Assembly: GCF_900104515.1 (NCBI RefSeq)
Contig: NZ_FNJL01000025.1
Location: 24,247 to 88,246, forward strand
Direction of reading: 5' to 3'
Length of the DNA stretch: 64,000 nucleotides
Source of the DNA: Paracidovorax cattleyae
GTDB lineage: Bacteria > Pseudomonadota > Gammaproteobacteria > Burkholderiales > Burkholderiaceae_C
Below the pieces are notes generated by a model, which had not been told where the DNA came from, searched no databases, and saw only the letters and a program-made list of their open reading frames with translations. Below, one piece after another: positions 38,834 to 51,703 of this stretch. Each line of letters begins with the position of its first letter. Positions within the stretch are counted from its first letter, which is position 1. Made by a program: the position numbers and the translations under genes.

Positions 38834-40873
38834 TTACTTGTCAGATCCTTGTTCCAGGGCCTCGACGGATTCGGAAAGTTCCAACCAACGTTCCTCCAGC
38901 TGACCGGTTTCGTCCCCGCAGGCCTTCAGACGGCGGCCGCAGTCGGCGATCTCGGCAGGGGGGAGGGGCTGGCTCAGCCGCTGTTCCAGTTCGGCCTTCT
39001 CCGAAACCAGGGCGGCCAGGCGCTGGTTGATCTGGTCGAGCTCGCGCCGCAAGGGGCGGGTTTTCTCCGCGAGCTGCTGCCGGGCCTGGGCCCCGAGCTT
39101 GCGTTGCTCCCGGGCATCCTTCGGGGCCGGCGCGGTGGGGGCTGCCATCGGTGCCGGCGCCGGCGGGGGCGCAGGCGCGGGACTGGGGGGCTGCGGCGTG
39201 CCGGAGTCTGCCCGTGCCGGCGAGGCGGACGCCAGCGCACGGGCCTCGTCGCGCAGCCGCTTGGACTCGTCCAGCAGGTAGCGCTGGTAGTCGTCCAGGT
39301 CGCCGTCGAAGGGGCCCACGGCACCGCGTCCCACCAGCCAGAATTCGTCGCAGACCGCGCGCAGCAGCGCCCGGTCGTGGCTGACCAGCATCACCGTACC
39401 CTCGAACTCGTTGAGCGCCATCGACAGCGCTTCACGCGTGGCGAGGTCCAGGTGGTTGGTCGGCTCGTCCAGCAGCAGCAGGTTGGGGCGCTGCCAGACG
39501 ATCATCGCCAGCACGAGGCGGGCTTTCTCGCCGCCGCTCATCGTGCCGACGGACTGCTTGACCATGTCGCCCGAGAAGTTGAAGGTGCCGAGGTAGTTGC
39601 GCAGGTCCTGCTCGCGGCTGGGCTCGCGGGACTGGGCGCCCAGCTCCTTCGCGAGGCGGATCATGTGTTCCAGCGGGTTGTCGGCGGGCCGCAGCACATC
39701 AAGCTCCTGCTGGGCGAAGTAGCCGATGGACAGGCCCTTGCCTTCGGTCACGCTGCCGGCCAGCGGCCGCATCGTGCGCGCGATGGTCTTCACCAGGGTG
39801 GATTTGCCCTGGCCGTTCGCGCCCAGGATGCCGATGCGCTGGCCCGCCAGCACCGAGCGGTTCACGTGGCGCAGGATGGTCTTGGGAGCGCCGCCCTCCT
39901 CGTCCTCGTAGCCGAAGGCGGCATCGGTGATCGCCAGCATCGGGTTGGGCAGGTTGGCGGGCTCCTTGAAGCTGAAGGTGAACTCCGCGCCCATGAGCAC
40001 GGGGGCGATCTTCTCCATGCGCTCCAGGGCCTTGACCCGGCTCTGGGCCTGCTTGGCCTTGCTGGCCTTGGCCTTGAAGCGGTCGATGAACTTCTGCAGG
40101 TGGGCGATCTTGTCCTGCTGCTTGGCATAGCTGGCGGCCTGCAGCTCCATCTGCTGGGCGCGCAGTTCCTCGAAGCGGCTGTAGTTGCCGCCGTAGCGTG
40201 TCAGCCGCGCGTTGTCGATGTGCAGCGTCACCGTGGTGATGGCGTCCAGGAACTCCCGGTCATGGCTGATGACGATCAGCGTGCCGGCATAGCGCTGCAG
40301 CCAGGCTTCCAGCCAGACGAGGGCGTCGAGGTCCAGATGGTTGGTGGGTTCGTCCAGCAGCAGCAGGTCGCTGGGGCACATGAGGGCCCGCGCCAGCTGC
40401 AGGCGCATGCGCCAGCCGCCGGAGAAGCTGTTCACGGGCCTGCCGAGTTCCTCCACCTTGAAGCCCAGGCCGAGGATGAGCGCCTGGGCGCGCGGCACGG
40501 CGTCGTGTTCGCCGGCATCGCCGAGGTCCGCGTAGGCCTGGGCGATCGCCATGCCGTCGCCGCACTCTTCCGCCGCCTGCAGTTCGCCGCGCAGCGTGCT
40601 GAGGCGCGTATCGCCGTTCAGCACGAAGTCGGTGGCGGATTCCTCCGTCTCGGGCATGTGCTGCGCCACCTGGGCCATGCGCCAGGTCGGAGGCATCGAG
40701 AAGTCGCCGCCGTCTTCGTGGAGCGAGCCGTTGAGCAGCGCGAAAAGGGTGGATTTGCCGGCGCCGTTGCGTCCCACCAGGCCGACTTTCTCGCCGGGGT
40801 TGAGGGTGACGCTGGCGCTGTCCAGCAACACCTTGGCGCCGCGGCGCAAGGTGACATTGTTCAGAAGGATCAT
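38834..40873 (-). CDS. ABC-F family ATPase, YheS-like
   Basis: This 679-residue protein has two ABC ATPase cassettes and no membrane part. The first has GLVGRNGAGKST and LLLLDEPTNHLDLDALVWLE; the second has GILGANGQGKSTL, the signature MSGGEKARLVLAM and LLLLDEPTNHLDLATREAL. A charged linker with KAKASKAKQAQSRVKAL lies between them. A C-terminal extension is Ala/Pro-rich, then coiled-coil (RRELDQINQRLAALV). The N-terminus ILLNNVTLRRGAKVLLDSAS resembles E. coli YheS. ABC-F proteins bind the ribosomal E site and relieve stalling. The start at 40873 matches the family. Confidence 0.9.
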   Translation of the reverse strand: MILLNNVTLRRGAKVLLDSASVTLNPGEKVGLVGRNGAGKSTLFALLNGSLHEDGGDFSMPPTWRMAQVAQHMPETEESATDFVLNGDTRLSTLRGELQAAEECGDGMAIAQAYADLGDAGEHDAVPRAQALILGLGFKVEELGRPVNSFSGGWRMRLQLARALMCPSDLLLLDEPTNHLDLDALVWLEAWLQRYAGTLIVISHDREFLDAITTVTLHIDNARLTRYGGNYSRFEELRAQQMELQAASYAKQQDKIAHLQKFIDRFKAKASKAKQAQSRVKALERMEKIAPVLMGAEFTFSFKEPANLPNPMLAITDAAFGYEDEEGGAPKTILRHVNRSVLAGQRIGILGANGQGKSTLVKTIARTMRPLAGSVTEGKGLSIGYFAQQELDVLRPADNPLEHMIRLAKELGAQSREPSREQDLRNYLGTFNFSGDMVKQSVGTMSGGEKARLVLAMIVWQRPNLLLLDEPTNHLDLATREALSMALNEFEGTVMLVSHDRALLRAVCDEFWLVGRGAVGPFDGDLDDYQRYLLDESKRLRDEARALASASPARADSGTPQPPSPAPAPPPAPAPMAAPTAPAPKDAREQRKLGAQARQQLAEKTRPLRRELDQINQRLAALVSEKAELEQRLSQPLPPAEIADCGRRLKACGDETGQLEERWLELSESVEALEQGSDK

Positions 40874-40996
40874 GATCGAATCACACGGCGGGCCGCTTGC
40901 GGGCCCGCGACAAAGCAACCGCGCATGGTAGCGGATGCGGTGGGGCCCGCCCGGGCAGGCCCGCGTCGCGCCGGCCGGCCGGGGCGCGCTCGGGGT

Positions 40997-44353
<3,357 letters not shown>

Positions 44354-44430
44354 GGGGTGTCCCTTGCGAAGGTGGTGTAAGGGGCGGGTGGCCGCGGCCC
44401 GGTGGATGCCGGGGGCCGCGGCGCAGGCCG

Positions 44431-45255
44431 TCAGTCGCGCAGCAGGTCGTTCAGGCTGGTGGTGGAACGGGTCTTGGCATCCACCTTCTTGACGATGATG
44501 GCCGCGTACATGCTGTACTTGCCGTCGCCCTTGGGCAGGCTGCCGCTCACCACCACCGAGCCCGCCGGCACGCGGCCGTAGCTCACGGTGTCGGTGGCGC
44601 GGTCATAGATGGGGGTGCTCTGGCCGATGTACACACCCATGGAGATGACGGAGTTCTCCTCGACGATCACGCCCTCGACGATTTCCGAACGCGCGCCGAT
44701 GAAGCAGTTGTCCTCGATGATGGTCGGGTTGGCCTGCAGGGGCTCGAGCACGCCGCCGAGGCCCACGCCGCCGGACAGGTGCACGTGCTTGCCGACCTGT
44801 GCGCAGGAGCCGACGGTGGCCCAGGTGTCCACCATCGTGCCTTCGTCCACGTAGGCACCGATGTTCACGTAGCTGGGCATGAGGATGGCGCCCCTGGCGA
44901 TGAAGCTACCGCGGCGCGCCACGGCCGGCGGCACCACGCGCACGCCGGTGGCGGCCATCTCGGCGGCCGAGCGGCCCGCGAACTTGGTCGGCACCTTGTC
45001 GTAGAAGCCGAGGCTGCCGGCCTCGATCAGTTCGTTGTCCTTCAGGCGGAACGACAGCAGCACGGCCTTCTTGATCCACTGGTGCACGGTCCACTGGCCG
45101 ACGCCCTCGCGGGTGGCTACGCGCAGCTTGCCGGCATCGAGTTCGGCGATCACGTGCTCGACGGCATCCTGCACCTCGCGGGGGGCGGCGGAGGGCGAGA
45201 GGCTGGCGCGGTTCTCCCAGGCGGTGTCGATGATGTTCTGCAGTTGTTGGGTCAT
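44431..45255 (-). CDS. dapD: Tetrahydrodipicolinate N-succinyltransferase
   Basis: This 274-residue trimeric left-handed beta-helix enzyme succinylates tetrahydrodipicolinate. Hexapeptide-type repeats run through [20 protein letters not shown], then [33 protein letters not shown], and [15 protein letters not shown]. The start [17 protein letters not shown] at 45255 is the standard N-terminus. It lies 14 bp after dapC and is followed by pilU. Confidence 0.96.
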   Translation of the reverse strand: MTQQLQNIIDTAWENRASLSPSAAPREVQDAVEHVIAELDAGKLRVATREGVGQWTVHQWIKKAVLLSFRLKDNELIEAGSLGFYDKVPTKFAGRSAAEMAATGVRVVPPAVARRGSFIARGAILMPSYVNIGAYVDEGTMVDTWATVGSCAQVGKHVHLSGGVGLGGVLEPLQANPTIIEDNCFIGARSEIVEGVIVEENSVISMGVYIGQSTPIYDRATDTVSYGRVPAGSVVVSGSLPKGDGKYSMYAAIIVKKVDAKTRSTTSLNDLLRD

Positions 45256-45269
45256 GGTCCGTTCGGGAA

Positions 45270-46472
45270 TCAGGGATGGGATTGGATGAATTGCACGATG
45301 CGGCGCGCGGCTTCGAGGCATTCCTCGACCTCGGCCACGAGCGCCATGCGCACGCGCCCGGCACCGGGATTGCGGCCGCCGGATTCGCGTGCGAGGTAGC
45401 TGCCCGGCAGCACGGTCACATTGTATTGAGCGAGGAGGGCGCGGGCGAATGCTGCGTCGTCCATCCGCAGGCGCTCGGGCACGCGGGCCCACAGGTAGAA
45501 GCCTGCGTCGGGCAGTGCGACGTCCATCACCTGGGCGAGCAGCGGCGTGACCTGCTCGAACTTGCGCCGGTAGAGGGCGCGGTTCTCCTCCACATGCGCC
45601 TCGTCGCTCCAGGCGGCAATGCTGGCTCCCTGCACGGCCGGCCCCATGGCGCTGCCGTGGTAGGTGCGGTAGAGCAGGAAGGCCTTCATCAGGGCCGCAT
45701 CGCCCGCCACGAAGCCGCTGCGCAGGCCGGGCAGGTTGCTGCGCTTGGACAGGCTGGTGAAGGCGACGAGGTTGCGGAAACCCGTGCGGCCCAGGCGCAC
45801 CGCGGCTTCCAGGCCGCCGAGCGGCGGGCCGCCCTGGAAGTAGATTTCGCTGTAGCACTCGTCGGAGGCGATCACGAAGCCGTGGCGGTCGCTGAGCGCG
45901 AAGAGCTTTTCCCACTCGGCCAGCGGCATGACGGCACCCGTGGGATTGCCCGGCGAGCAGACGAAAAGCAACTGCGTGCGCTTCCAGACGTCCTCGGGCA
46001 CGCGGTCCCAGTCCACCGCGAAATTGCGCGCCGGGTCGCTGGGGGCGTAGTACGGCTGCGCGCCGGACAGCAGCGCGGCGCCTTCGTAGATCTGGTAGAA
46101 GGGATTGGGGCACACCACGGTCGCGCCTTCGCGCGTGGGGTCGATCACCGTCTGGGTGAATGCGAACAGGGCCTCGCGGGAGCCGTTCACGGGCAGGACC
46201 TGGGTCGCGGCGTCCACTGCGATGCCGTAGCGCCGGTGCAGCCATTGGGCGCAGGCTTCGCGCAGGCGGGGATCACCCGCGGTGGCGGGGTAGCTGGCGA
46301 GGCCGCCCAGGTGGTCCGTCAGGGCCTGCTGGATGAAAGCCGGCGTGGGGTGGCGGGGTTCGCCCATGCCGAGGCTGATGGCCGAAAGCCCGGTGGGGGG
46401 CTGCACCCCCGCGAAAAGCTGCCGCAGCCGCTCGAACGGATAGGGCTGCAAATGGGTGAGCAGGGGATTCAT
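45270..46472 (-). CDS. dapC: Succinyldiaminopimelate transaminase
   Basis: This 400-residue class I PLP aminotransferase has [53 protein letters not shown], and the PLP lysine in [20 protein letters not shown]. The position directly before dapD identifies the DapC subtype, which makes N-succinyl-LL-diaminopimelate. It is divergent from the chemotaxis receptor gene. Confidence 0.94.
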   Translation of the reverse strand: MNPLLTHLQPYPFERLRQLFAGVQPPTGLSAISLGMGEPRHPTPAFIQQALTDHLGGLASYPATAGDPRLREACAQWLHRRYGIAVDAATQVLPVNGSREALFAFTQTVIDPTREGATVVCPNPFYQIYEGAALLSGAQPYYAPSDPARNFAVDWDRVPEDVWKRTQLLFVCSPGNPTGAVMPLAEWEKLFALSDRHGFVIASDECYSEIYFQGGPPLGGLEAAVRLGRTGFRNLVAFTSLSKRSNLPGLRSGFVAGDAALMKAFLLYRTYHGSAMGPAVQGASIAAWSDEAHVEENRALYRRKFEQVTPLLAQVMDVALPDAGFYLWARVPERLRMDDAAFARALLAQYNVTVLPGSYLARESGGRNPGAGRVRMALVAEVEECLEAARRIVQFIQSHP

Positions 46473-46611
46473 GGGGCGCCATTATCGGGGCTGCGCGGGA
46501 TGCCGCCCGCGCCGGCTCGGCGTATTCCCGCCTTGTCAATCCACCGTAAGTGCCCGCCAATACCATCCGGGGGCTACTACGATGGATGACGAGAAAAGAG
46601 GAGACAAGAGC

Positions 46612-48126
46612 ATGGCTGCTTTCCTGCCGCTGCGCCCGGGCGTCCGGCTTCTGCGCGGACTGCGGATTCCCTCCAAGCTGGCGCTGTGCACGGGCGCCGC
46701 GCTGGCGGCGCTGGGCCTCACCGTGTGGGCCAGCGCCACCGGGGGCATGGCCGCCGGTGCCGGCGTGGCCTCCGCGTGCGGCCTGGTGCTGGTCTATCTC
46801 GGCCTGGCGCTGGCGGCGGGGCTGGCGGAAGACCTGGGCCGCGTGGCCGACGCCATGGAAGCGGCCGCGCGTGGCGATCTGTCGCGTTCCGTGCCGTCCG
46901 GCGGGCGGGACGAGCCGGCGGTGCTGGCGCAGTCGCTGGCCCGCATGGTGGTGACGCTCTCTTCCATGGTGGCCGACATCCGCAGCAATGCAGCGCTGGT
47001 CGCGCATGCCGGCCACAGCCTGGCCGTGGACAACCGGGCCCTGGCCGAGCGCACGGAGCAGCAGGCCGCCAGCCTGGAGCAGACTGCCGCCAGCGTGGAG
47101 CAACTGGTGGCCGCGGTGCAGCAGAACGCGCAGACGGCCCAGGCGGCGGACCGGCGGGCGTCGGAGCTGCGCGCGTCGGCCGACGAGGGCACGCAGGCCA
47201 TGGGCCGCGCGGTGGATTCGGTGCAGGCGATCCAGCAGGGCGCGCGGCGCATGGCGGAGATCACCGGGGTGATCGACTCCATCGCGTTCCAGACCAACAT
47301 CCTCGCCCTCAACGCGGCTGTGGAGGCCGCGCGTGCGGGCGAGCAGGGCCGGGGCTTCGCGGTGGTGGCGGCGGAGGTGCGCACGCTGGCCCAGCGTTCC
47401 GGACAGGCCGCGCGCGAGATCCGCGACCTGATCGGCGATTCCGTGCGGCAGGTGAAGGCCAGCGCCGCGCTCATGCGCGCCGCGGGCGACGGCATCGGCG
47501 GCATGGCGGAGGGCATCCGCGGCGTGGCCGCCCACGTGAGCGAGATTTCGGGCTCGGGCGCCCAGCAGAGTTCGGGGCTCGCCGAAATCAGCGCGGCCGT
47601 GCAGCAGATCGACGGAGTCACGCAGCACAACGCGCGCATGGTGGGGCATGCCGTGCAGCAGGCGGAGGCGCTCGGCAGCCGTGCCGCCACGCTGGCGAAG
47701 GCGGTGCAGGCCTTCCGCCTGCAGCAGGGTACCGCCGACGAGGCGCAGGCCCTGGTGGCGCGGGCCGCGGCGCAGCGCGCGGCCGCAGGCTCCCGCGAGG
47801 CCTTCCTGCGGCAGCTGACCGATCCGGCCCAGCCCTTCCATGACCGGGACATGTACGTCTTCGTGCTGGACCGCGCCGGTACCTATCTCGCCTTCGGCGG
47901 CAATCCCGCCAAGGTGGGTACCCGGGTGCAGGACATCCCCGGCATCGATGGCGCGCGGCTGGTGGAGGACATCGTCGCGCAGGCCGAGCGCGCGCCCGGC
48001 TGGGTGGAGTACGACATCACCAACCCTGCCACGGGCAAGGTGCAGACGAAAATGTCGTATGTGCAGGCGCTCGAGGGCGTGTACCTGGGATGCGGCGTGT
48101 ACAAGTCGCTCGCGGCCCGGGGGTGA
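46612..48126 (+). CDS. Methyl-accepting chemotaxis protein with C-terminal Cache domain
   Basis: This 504-residue protein has two closely spaced membrane helices near the N-terminus (about 22-41 and 45-70) with no periplasmic sensor between them. Then come a HAMP-like segment and the signalling domain with the canonical tip [20 protein letters not shown] and [18 protein letters not shown]. The sensor, a single Cache-like domain ([40 protein letters not shown]), follows the signalling domain, at about 395-500. The ATG at 46612 has an AGGAG site; the ATG at 46582 is less well placed. It should sense a cytoplasmic ligand and signal to CheA. Confidence 0.88.
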   Translation: MAAFLPLRPGVRLLRGLRIPSKLALCTGAALAALGLTVWASATGGMAAGAGVASACGLVLVYLGLALAAGLAEDLGRVADAMEAAARGDLSRSVPSGGRDEPAVLAQSLARMVVTLSSMVADIRSNAALVAHAGHSLAVDNRALAERTEQQAASLEQTAASVEQLVAAVQQNAQTAQAADRRASELRASADEGTQAMGRAVDSVQAIQQGARRMAEITGVIDSIAFQTNILALNAAVEAARAGEQGRGFAVVAAEVRTLAQRSGQAAREIRDLIGDSVRQVKASAALMRAAGDGIGGMAEGIRGVAAHVSEISGSGAQQSSGLAEISAAVQQIDGVTQHNARMVGHAVQQAEALGSRAATLAKAVQAFRLQQGTADEAQALVARAAAQRAAAGSREAFLRQLTDPAQPFHDRDMYVFVLDRAGTYLAFGGNPAKVGTRVQDIPGIDGARLVEDIVAQAERAPGWVEYDITNPATGKVQTKMSYVQALEGVYLGCGVYKSLAARG

Positions 48127-48133
48127 GCTGCGC

Positions 48134-48871
48134 TCAGTGCGGCCCGCCGCCCCGGCGCTCGCGGGCGCGCGCCAGGGCTGCGGCGATGGCGGCTCGGCGG
48201 TCTTCGGGAGATGGATCGGCGCCTGCGGCCGGCGCGGCGGCGGCCGCTTCCTGCGCCTCGGCATGCCCGGAGCGGATCCCGGGCGCCGTGCCGGCGCGGG
48301 TCGGTGCCGATGCCGGTGCGGAGGCCGCCGGGATGCGCGGCTCGTCCGTGGCCGTGCGCAGGCGGTGTACATGGTAGCGCTGCCGGGCCTGGCCGGCCTG
48401 CGTGGCGGACCATGCGGCCCATCCCGTGTCATGGCCGGTAGCGTTTTCCATCGCGATGCAGTCCACCGGGCACACGGGGATGCAGAGCTCGCATCCCGTG
48501 CAGTGGATCTCGATCACGGTATGCATGCGCTTGTGGGTGCCCAGGATCGCATCGGTCGGGCAGGCCTTGATGCAGAGTGTGCACCCGATGCAGGCCATCT
48601 CGTCGATCACGGCGAGGCCGCGCGGCGCCTCGGCTCCGCACTGCGGATCGAGCGGCAGCGGCGCGCGTCCGGTGAGGGCCGCCAGGCGCGCGACGCCTTC
48701 GGCCCCACCCGGCGGGCATCGGTTGATGTCCGCGGCTCCCCGCGCGATCGCATCCGCATAGGCGGCACAGTCGGGATAGCCGCAGCGCGTGCACTGCGTC
48801 TGCGGCAATGCCGCGTCGATCCGGGCCGCCAGGCCGCGCACGCTGGCGGCTGCGGCGGAGGATGCCGTCAA
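48134..48871 (-). CDS. rnfB: RnfB/RsxB-type iron-sulfur electron transfer protein
   Basis: About 245 residues. An N-terminal 4Fe-4S domain ([24 protein letters not shown]) is followed by two classic clusters ([12 protein letters not shown] and [12 protein letters not shown]), then an Ala-rich tail. This is the RnfB layout without the N-terminal membrane helix. No ATG is in a suitable place: a TTG at 48871 whose last bases overlap the stop of the depolymerase gene (TTGA) is the best start, implying translational coupling. No other rnf genes are nearby, as in several beta-proteobacteria with a solitary rnfB. Confidence 0.85.
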   Translation of the reverse strand: MTASSAAAASVRGLAARIDAALPQTQCTRCGYPDCAAYADAIARGAADINRCPPGGAEGVARLAALTGRAPLPLDPQCGAEAPRGLAVIDEMACIGCTLCIKACPTDAILGTHKRMHTVIEIHCTGCELCIPVCPVDCIAMENATGHDTGWAAWSATQAGQARQRYHVHRLRTATDEPRIPAASAPASAPTRAGTAPGIRSGHAEAQEAAAAAPAAGADPSPEDRRAAIAAALARARERRGGGPH

Positions 48872-50292
48872 GCCTTGGGCGCGCTGCGCCGGCTGCGCGC
48901 CTGCGGTGCAGCGGTAGCGGTCGGCAGCTCTTCGCTCAGCAGGTCCGCTGGCGCGGCGGCCGCTCCGGTGCGGCGGCGGGGCGCGTCTTCGCTGGGCACG
49001 GAGGCGCTGTCCACCGTGGTGGCGGGTTGCGGATCGTGGGCGAGGATGAAGTCCCGCACCTGCGGGTAGACGACCTCGCGCCAGCGGCGGCCGCTGAAGA
49101 TGCCGTAGTGGCCCGCGCCCTTGACCTCGAAGTGGCGGCGGTCCTTCTCGGGAATGGCCGTGCACAGGCCATGCGCGGCTTCCGTCTGGCCCGAGCCGGA
49201 GATGTCGTCCAGCTCGCCTTCGATGGTCAGCAGGGCCGTGGTGCGGATGTCCTGCGGGCGCACGCGCTCGGGTTGGCCTTCGGGCGAGCGCACGTCCCAG
49301 GTGCCGTTGACCAGGCCGTAGTCCTGGAAGACCGTCCTGATGGTCTCGAGGTAGTAGTCCGCGTCCATGTCGAGCACGGCGTTGTATTCGTCGTAGAACT
49401 TGCGGTGCGCCTCTGCGCTGGCATCGTCGCCCTTGATCAGGTCCTTGAAGTAGTCGTAGTGGCTCTTGGCGTGGCGGTCGGGGTTCATGGCCACGAAGCC
49501 CGTGTGCTGCAGGAAGCCCGGGTACACGCGGCGTCCGGCGCCGGGGAAGCTGTCCGGCACGCGGTAGATGACGTTGTTCTCGAACCACTCGAAGCTGCGC
49601 TGGGTGGCGAGGTTGTTCACCGCGGTGGGCGATTTGCGCGCGTCGATCGGGCCGCCCATCATGGTCATGGACAGCGGCGTCTTCTCGCCGCGGCTGGCCA
49701 TGAGCGAGACGGCTGCGAGCACCGGCACCGTGGGCTGGCACACGCTCATCACGTGGCAGTTGCCGTAGCGGGACTGCAGCAGGCGGATGAATTCCTGGAC
49801 ATAGTTCACGTAGTCGTCGAGGTGGAATTCGCCCTCCGACAGCGGCACCAGGCGGGCGTTCTTCCAGTCGGTGACGAACACCTTGTGGCCCTGCAGCATG
49901 GTGCGCACGGTGTCACGCAGCAGCGTGGCGTAGTGGCCGGACAGCGGTGCCACGATCAGCACCGCAGGCTGGCGCTTGATGGTCTCGAGCGTGCCGGGAT
50001 TGTCGCAGAAGCGCTTGAAGCGGCGCAGCTCGCAGAAGGGCTTGTCCAGCTCCACCCGTTCGTGGATGACCACCTCGTGGCCGTCCACCTGGACGGTGGA
50101 GATGCCGAACACCGGCTTCTCGTAGTCCTTTCCGAGCCGGTACAGCAGGTCGTAGCCGGCGGACATGCGCTGGGCGTAGGTCGTGTGGCTGAACGGCGAA
50201 ACCGGGTTGCTGTAGATCTTGGAGACGGTCTGCGCGAGTTCCGCGAACGGCTCCATCAGGGAACGCTGCGTTTCGTAGAGGTTGTAGAGCAT
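48868..50292 (-). CDS. phaZ: Intracellular polyhydroxybutyrate depolymerase (PhaZ-type)
   Basis: This 474-residue alpha/beta-hydrolase degrades granule PHB. The nucleophile is a cysteine, not serine, in [12 protein letters not shown] (residue 185), as in PhaZa1 of Cupriavidus, whose catalytic Cys is at nearly the same position. [18 protein letters not shown] and the His segment [16 protein letters not shown] complete the fold. The ATG at 50292 ([12 protein letters not shown]) is the conserved start; a TTG at 50325 is unlikely. A TTGC-AGT-GCAA palindrome lies just upstream of the start. Confidence 0.92.
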   Translation of the reverse strand: MLYNLYETQRSLMEPFAELAQTVSKIYSNPVSPFSHTTYAQRMSAGYDLLYRLGKDYEKPVFGISTVQVDGHEVVIHERVELDKPFCELRRFKRFCDNPGTLETIKRQPAVLIVAPLSGHYATLLRDTVRTMLQGHKVFVTDWKNARLVPLSEGEFHLDDYVNYVQEFIRLLQSRYGNCHVMSVCQPTVPVLAAVSLMASRGEKTPLSMTMMGGPIDARKSPTAVNNLATQRSFEWFENNVIYRVPDSFPGAGRRVYPGFLQHTGFVAMNPDRHAKSHYDYFKDLIKGDDASAEAHRKFYDEYNAVLDMDADYYLETIRTVFQDYGLVNGTWDVRSPEGQPERVRPQDIRTTALLTIEGELDDISGSGQTEAAHGLCTAIPEKDRRHFEVKGAGHYGIFSGRRWREVVYPQVRDFILAHDPQPATTVDSASVPSEDAPRRRTGAAAAPADLLSEELPTATAAPQARSRRSAPKA

Positions 50293-50314
50293 GGGGACGG
50301 CTCGGCGAACAATG

Positions 50315-50325
50315 TTGCAGTGCAA
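50315..50325. promoter_or_regulatory. Palindrome at phaZ start, possible PhaR-type operator
   Basis: TTGCAGTGCAA is a perfect TTGC-N3-GCAA palindrome 23 bp upstream of the phaZ ATG and next to a TATATT box (50329-50324, minus strand). PhaR-type PHA regulators bind TTGC/CTGC...GCAA/GCAG palindromes, so it may sense PHB status. Confidence 0.4.
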
Positions 50326-50488
50326 TATAGCAGCAGTTCGTGCCGGGCGTATGGCGTGAAACTACGGATACGGAGTCGCCAACGCGACACCTGTATGCCC
50401 CCGTATCTACAAGAGCTGGTGCTATGGATTCAGTAGCTGTAAGTTGAAGTAACCACGCCGCGGGTGCACCTTTTGGGCCCGGAATGGG

Positions 50489-51568
50489 TCAGCCATGGTT
50501 GCGCAGCCATGCCTCGAACGCCTCGCGCGAACTGTTGCGCAGCGCCCGGCGGAAGGTGACGCGGTCGCCCAGGTAGAGGCAGTGCCGTATGACCGTATAG
50601 GCATTGAAGCTGGTCTGCGGATTCGCCTCCTCGAAATGCTGCCTGTAGCGTTTCACGGTGCCCAGGGTGGCCCGCAGCAGGGTGTTGAACCGGGCGCGGG
50701 TGATGCCGGGAGCCCAGCCCCTTATATCTGCCACGAACAGGTCCACCTTGCGCGGATCGAAATCGCTGTCCTTGAAGAAATGGTTGGCGATCTTCAGGAA
50801 GGTGAAGGCGTTGAGCTCGCTGCCGGGAGGGGCCGGCCGCTCTTCCTGCGGCCCGGCCGTGGCGGCCTCCGGCTCTGCGGAATCGGGCGCTTCGGTCTCG
50901 TCCGGCGCGTGCCGCAGTCCGGCCTCGGTCTCGTCGCGGATCTGGCGGAATTCGCGGTCGGCGAGCTCGAACAGGGCCGACAGCACGTTGATGCGGCGCT
51001 TGAGCTGGCCCGGAATGGCCTTTTTGTACTTGATCTTGTGGTCCAGCACGCTCCAGGAGTCCTGGATGATGGTGCGGACCTGCAGCTCGAAAGGCTGGGC
51101 TGCGTAGGCGGCATGCTCCGGCAGGCCGGCCTGCGCGGCGTTGAGGCGCAGGTCCAGGTGCAGGCCCTTGTAGCCGAAGGAGCCTTCGGTGCTTTCCATG
51201 GCCGAGACCTTGTCGGTCACGTCGATCACGTCGAAGTGCGAGCGCACGGCCTGTGCAACCTTTTCCAGCTCATCCTCGTACAGGCAGACCACGCGCACCC
51301 CGATCAGGTCGGTGATGTAGTGCCGGATCTCGTAGGGAGTGTTGCTTTCTTCCAGCGCAGCCCGGTATTTGCGGGAGAACTTCGCGATACATTCCAGACG
51401 GTCCTTGACCCGGCCTTCCACCTTGGTGATGTCCAGGTGGGGCGTGCGCGAGAGAATGGACTGCAGCAGGGCGATGTAGGAGGCGCAGGCATATTGCAGG
51501 GCGGGCAGCTCCTGCTCGTAGAAGGCTTCGAAGCCTCTTTCTTCCCTGGAAAAATCGAGCGACGTCAT
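50489..51568 (-). CDS. RelA/SpoT-domain (p)ppGpp synthetase-like protein
   Basis: This 359-residue protein has a RelA/SpoT nucleotidyltransferase domain: TKVEGRVKDRLECIAKFSRK, HYITDLIGVRVVCLYEDEL, GSFGYKGLHLDLRLN, and FELQVRTIIQDSWSVLDHKI. There is no HD hydrolase domain and no TGS/ACT region, so it looks like a small alarmone synthetase with a C-terminal helical extension of about 140 residues. It would transfer pyrophosphate from ATP to GDP or GTP. The start at 51568 is well placed. It is divergent from the GGDEF-EAL gene. Confidence 0.82.
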   Translation of the reverse strand: MTSLDFSREERGFEAFYEQELPALQYACASYIALLQSILSRTPHLDITKVEGRVKDRLECIAKFSRKYRAALEESNTPYEIRHYITDLIGVRVVCLYEDELEKVAQAVRSHFDVIDVTDKVSAMESTEGSFGYKGLHLDLRLNAAQAGLPEHAAYAAQPFELQVRTIIQDSWSVLDHKIKYKKAIPGQLKRRINVLSALFELADREFRQIRDETEAGLRHAPDETEAPDSAEPEAATAGPQEERPAPPGSELNAFTFLKIANHFFKDSDFDPRKVDLFVADIRGWAPGITRARFNTLLRATLGTVKRYRQHFEEANPQTSFNAYTVIRHCLYLGDRVTFRRALRNSSREAFEAWLRNHG

Positions 51569-51703
51569 GAAAAAGGCAAAAGTACCGAAACGAAGGCGGC
51601 GCACGGCGATGGTAGCCCCATGCCGGATGGGTGAAGGATACCGCCTGCCACGGCGACCCGGGGGCTTGCCAGCGCACGCCGCTCGTGCCACGCTGCGCCG
51701 CGC

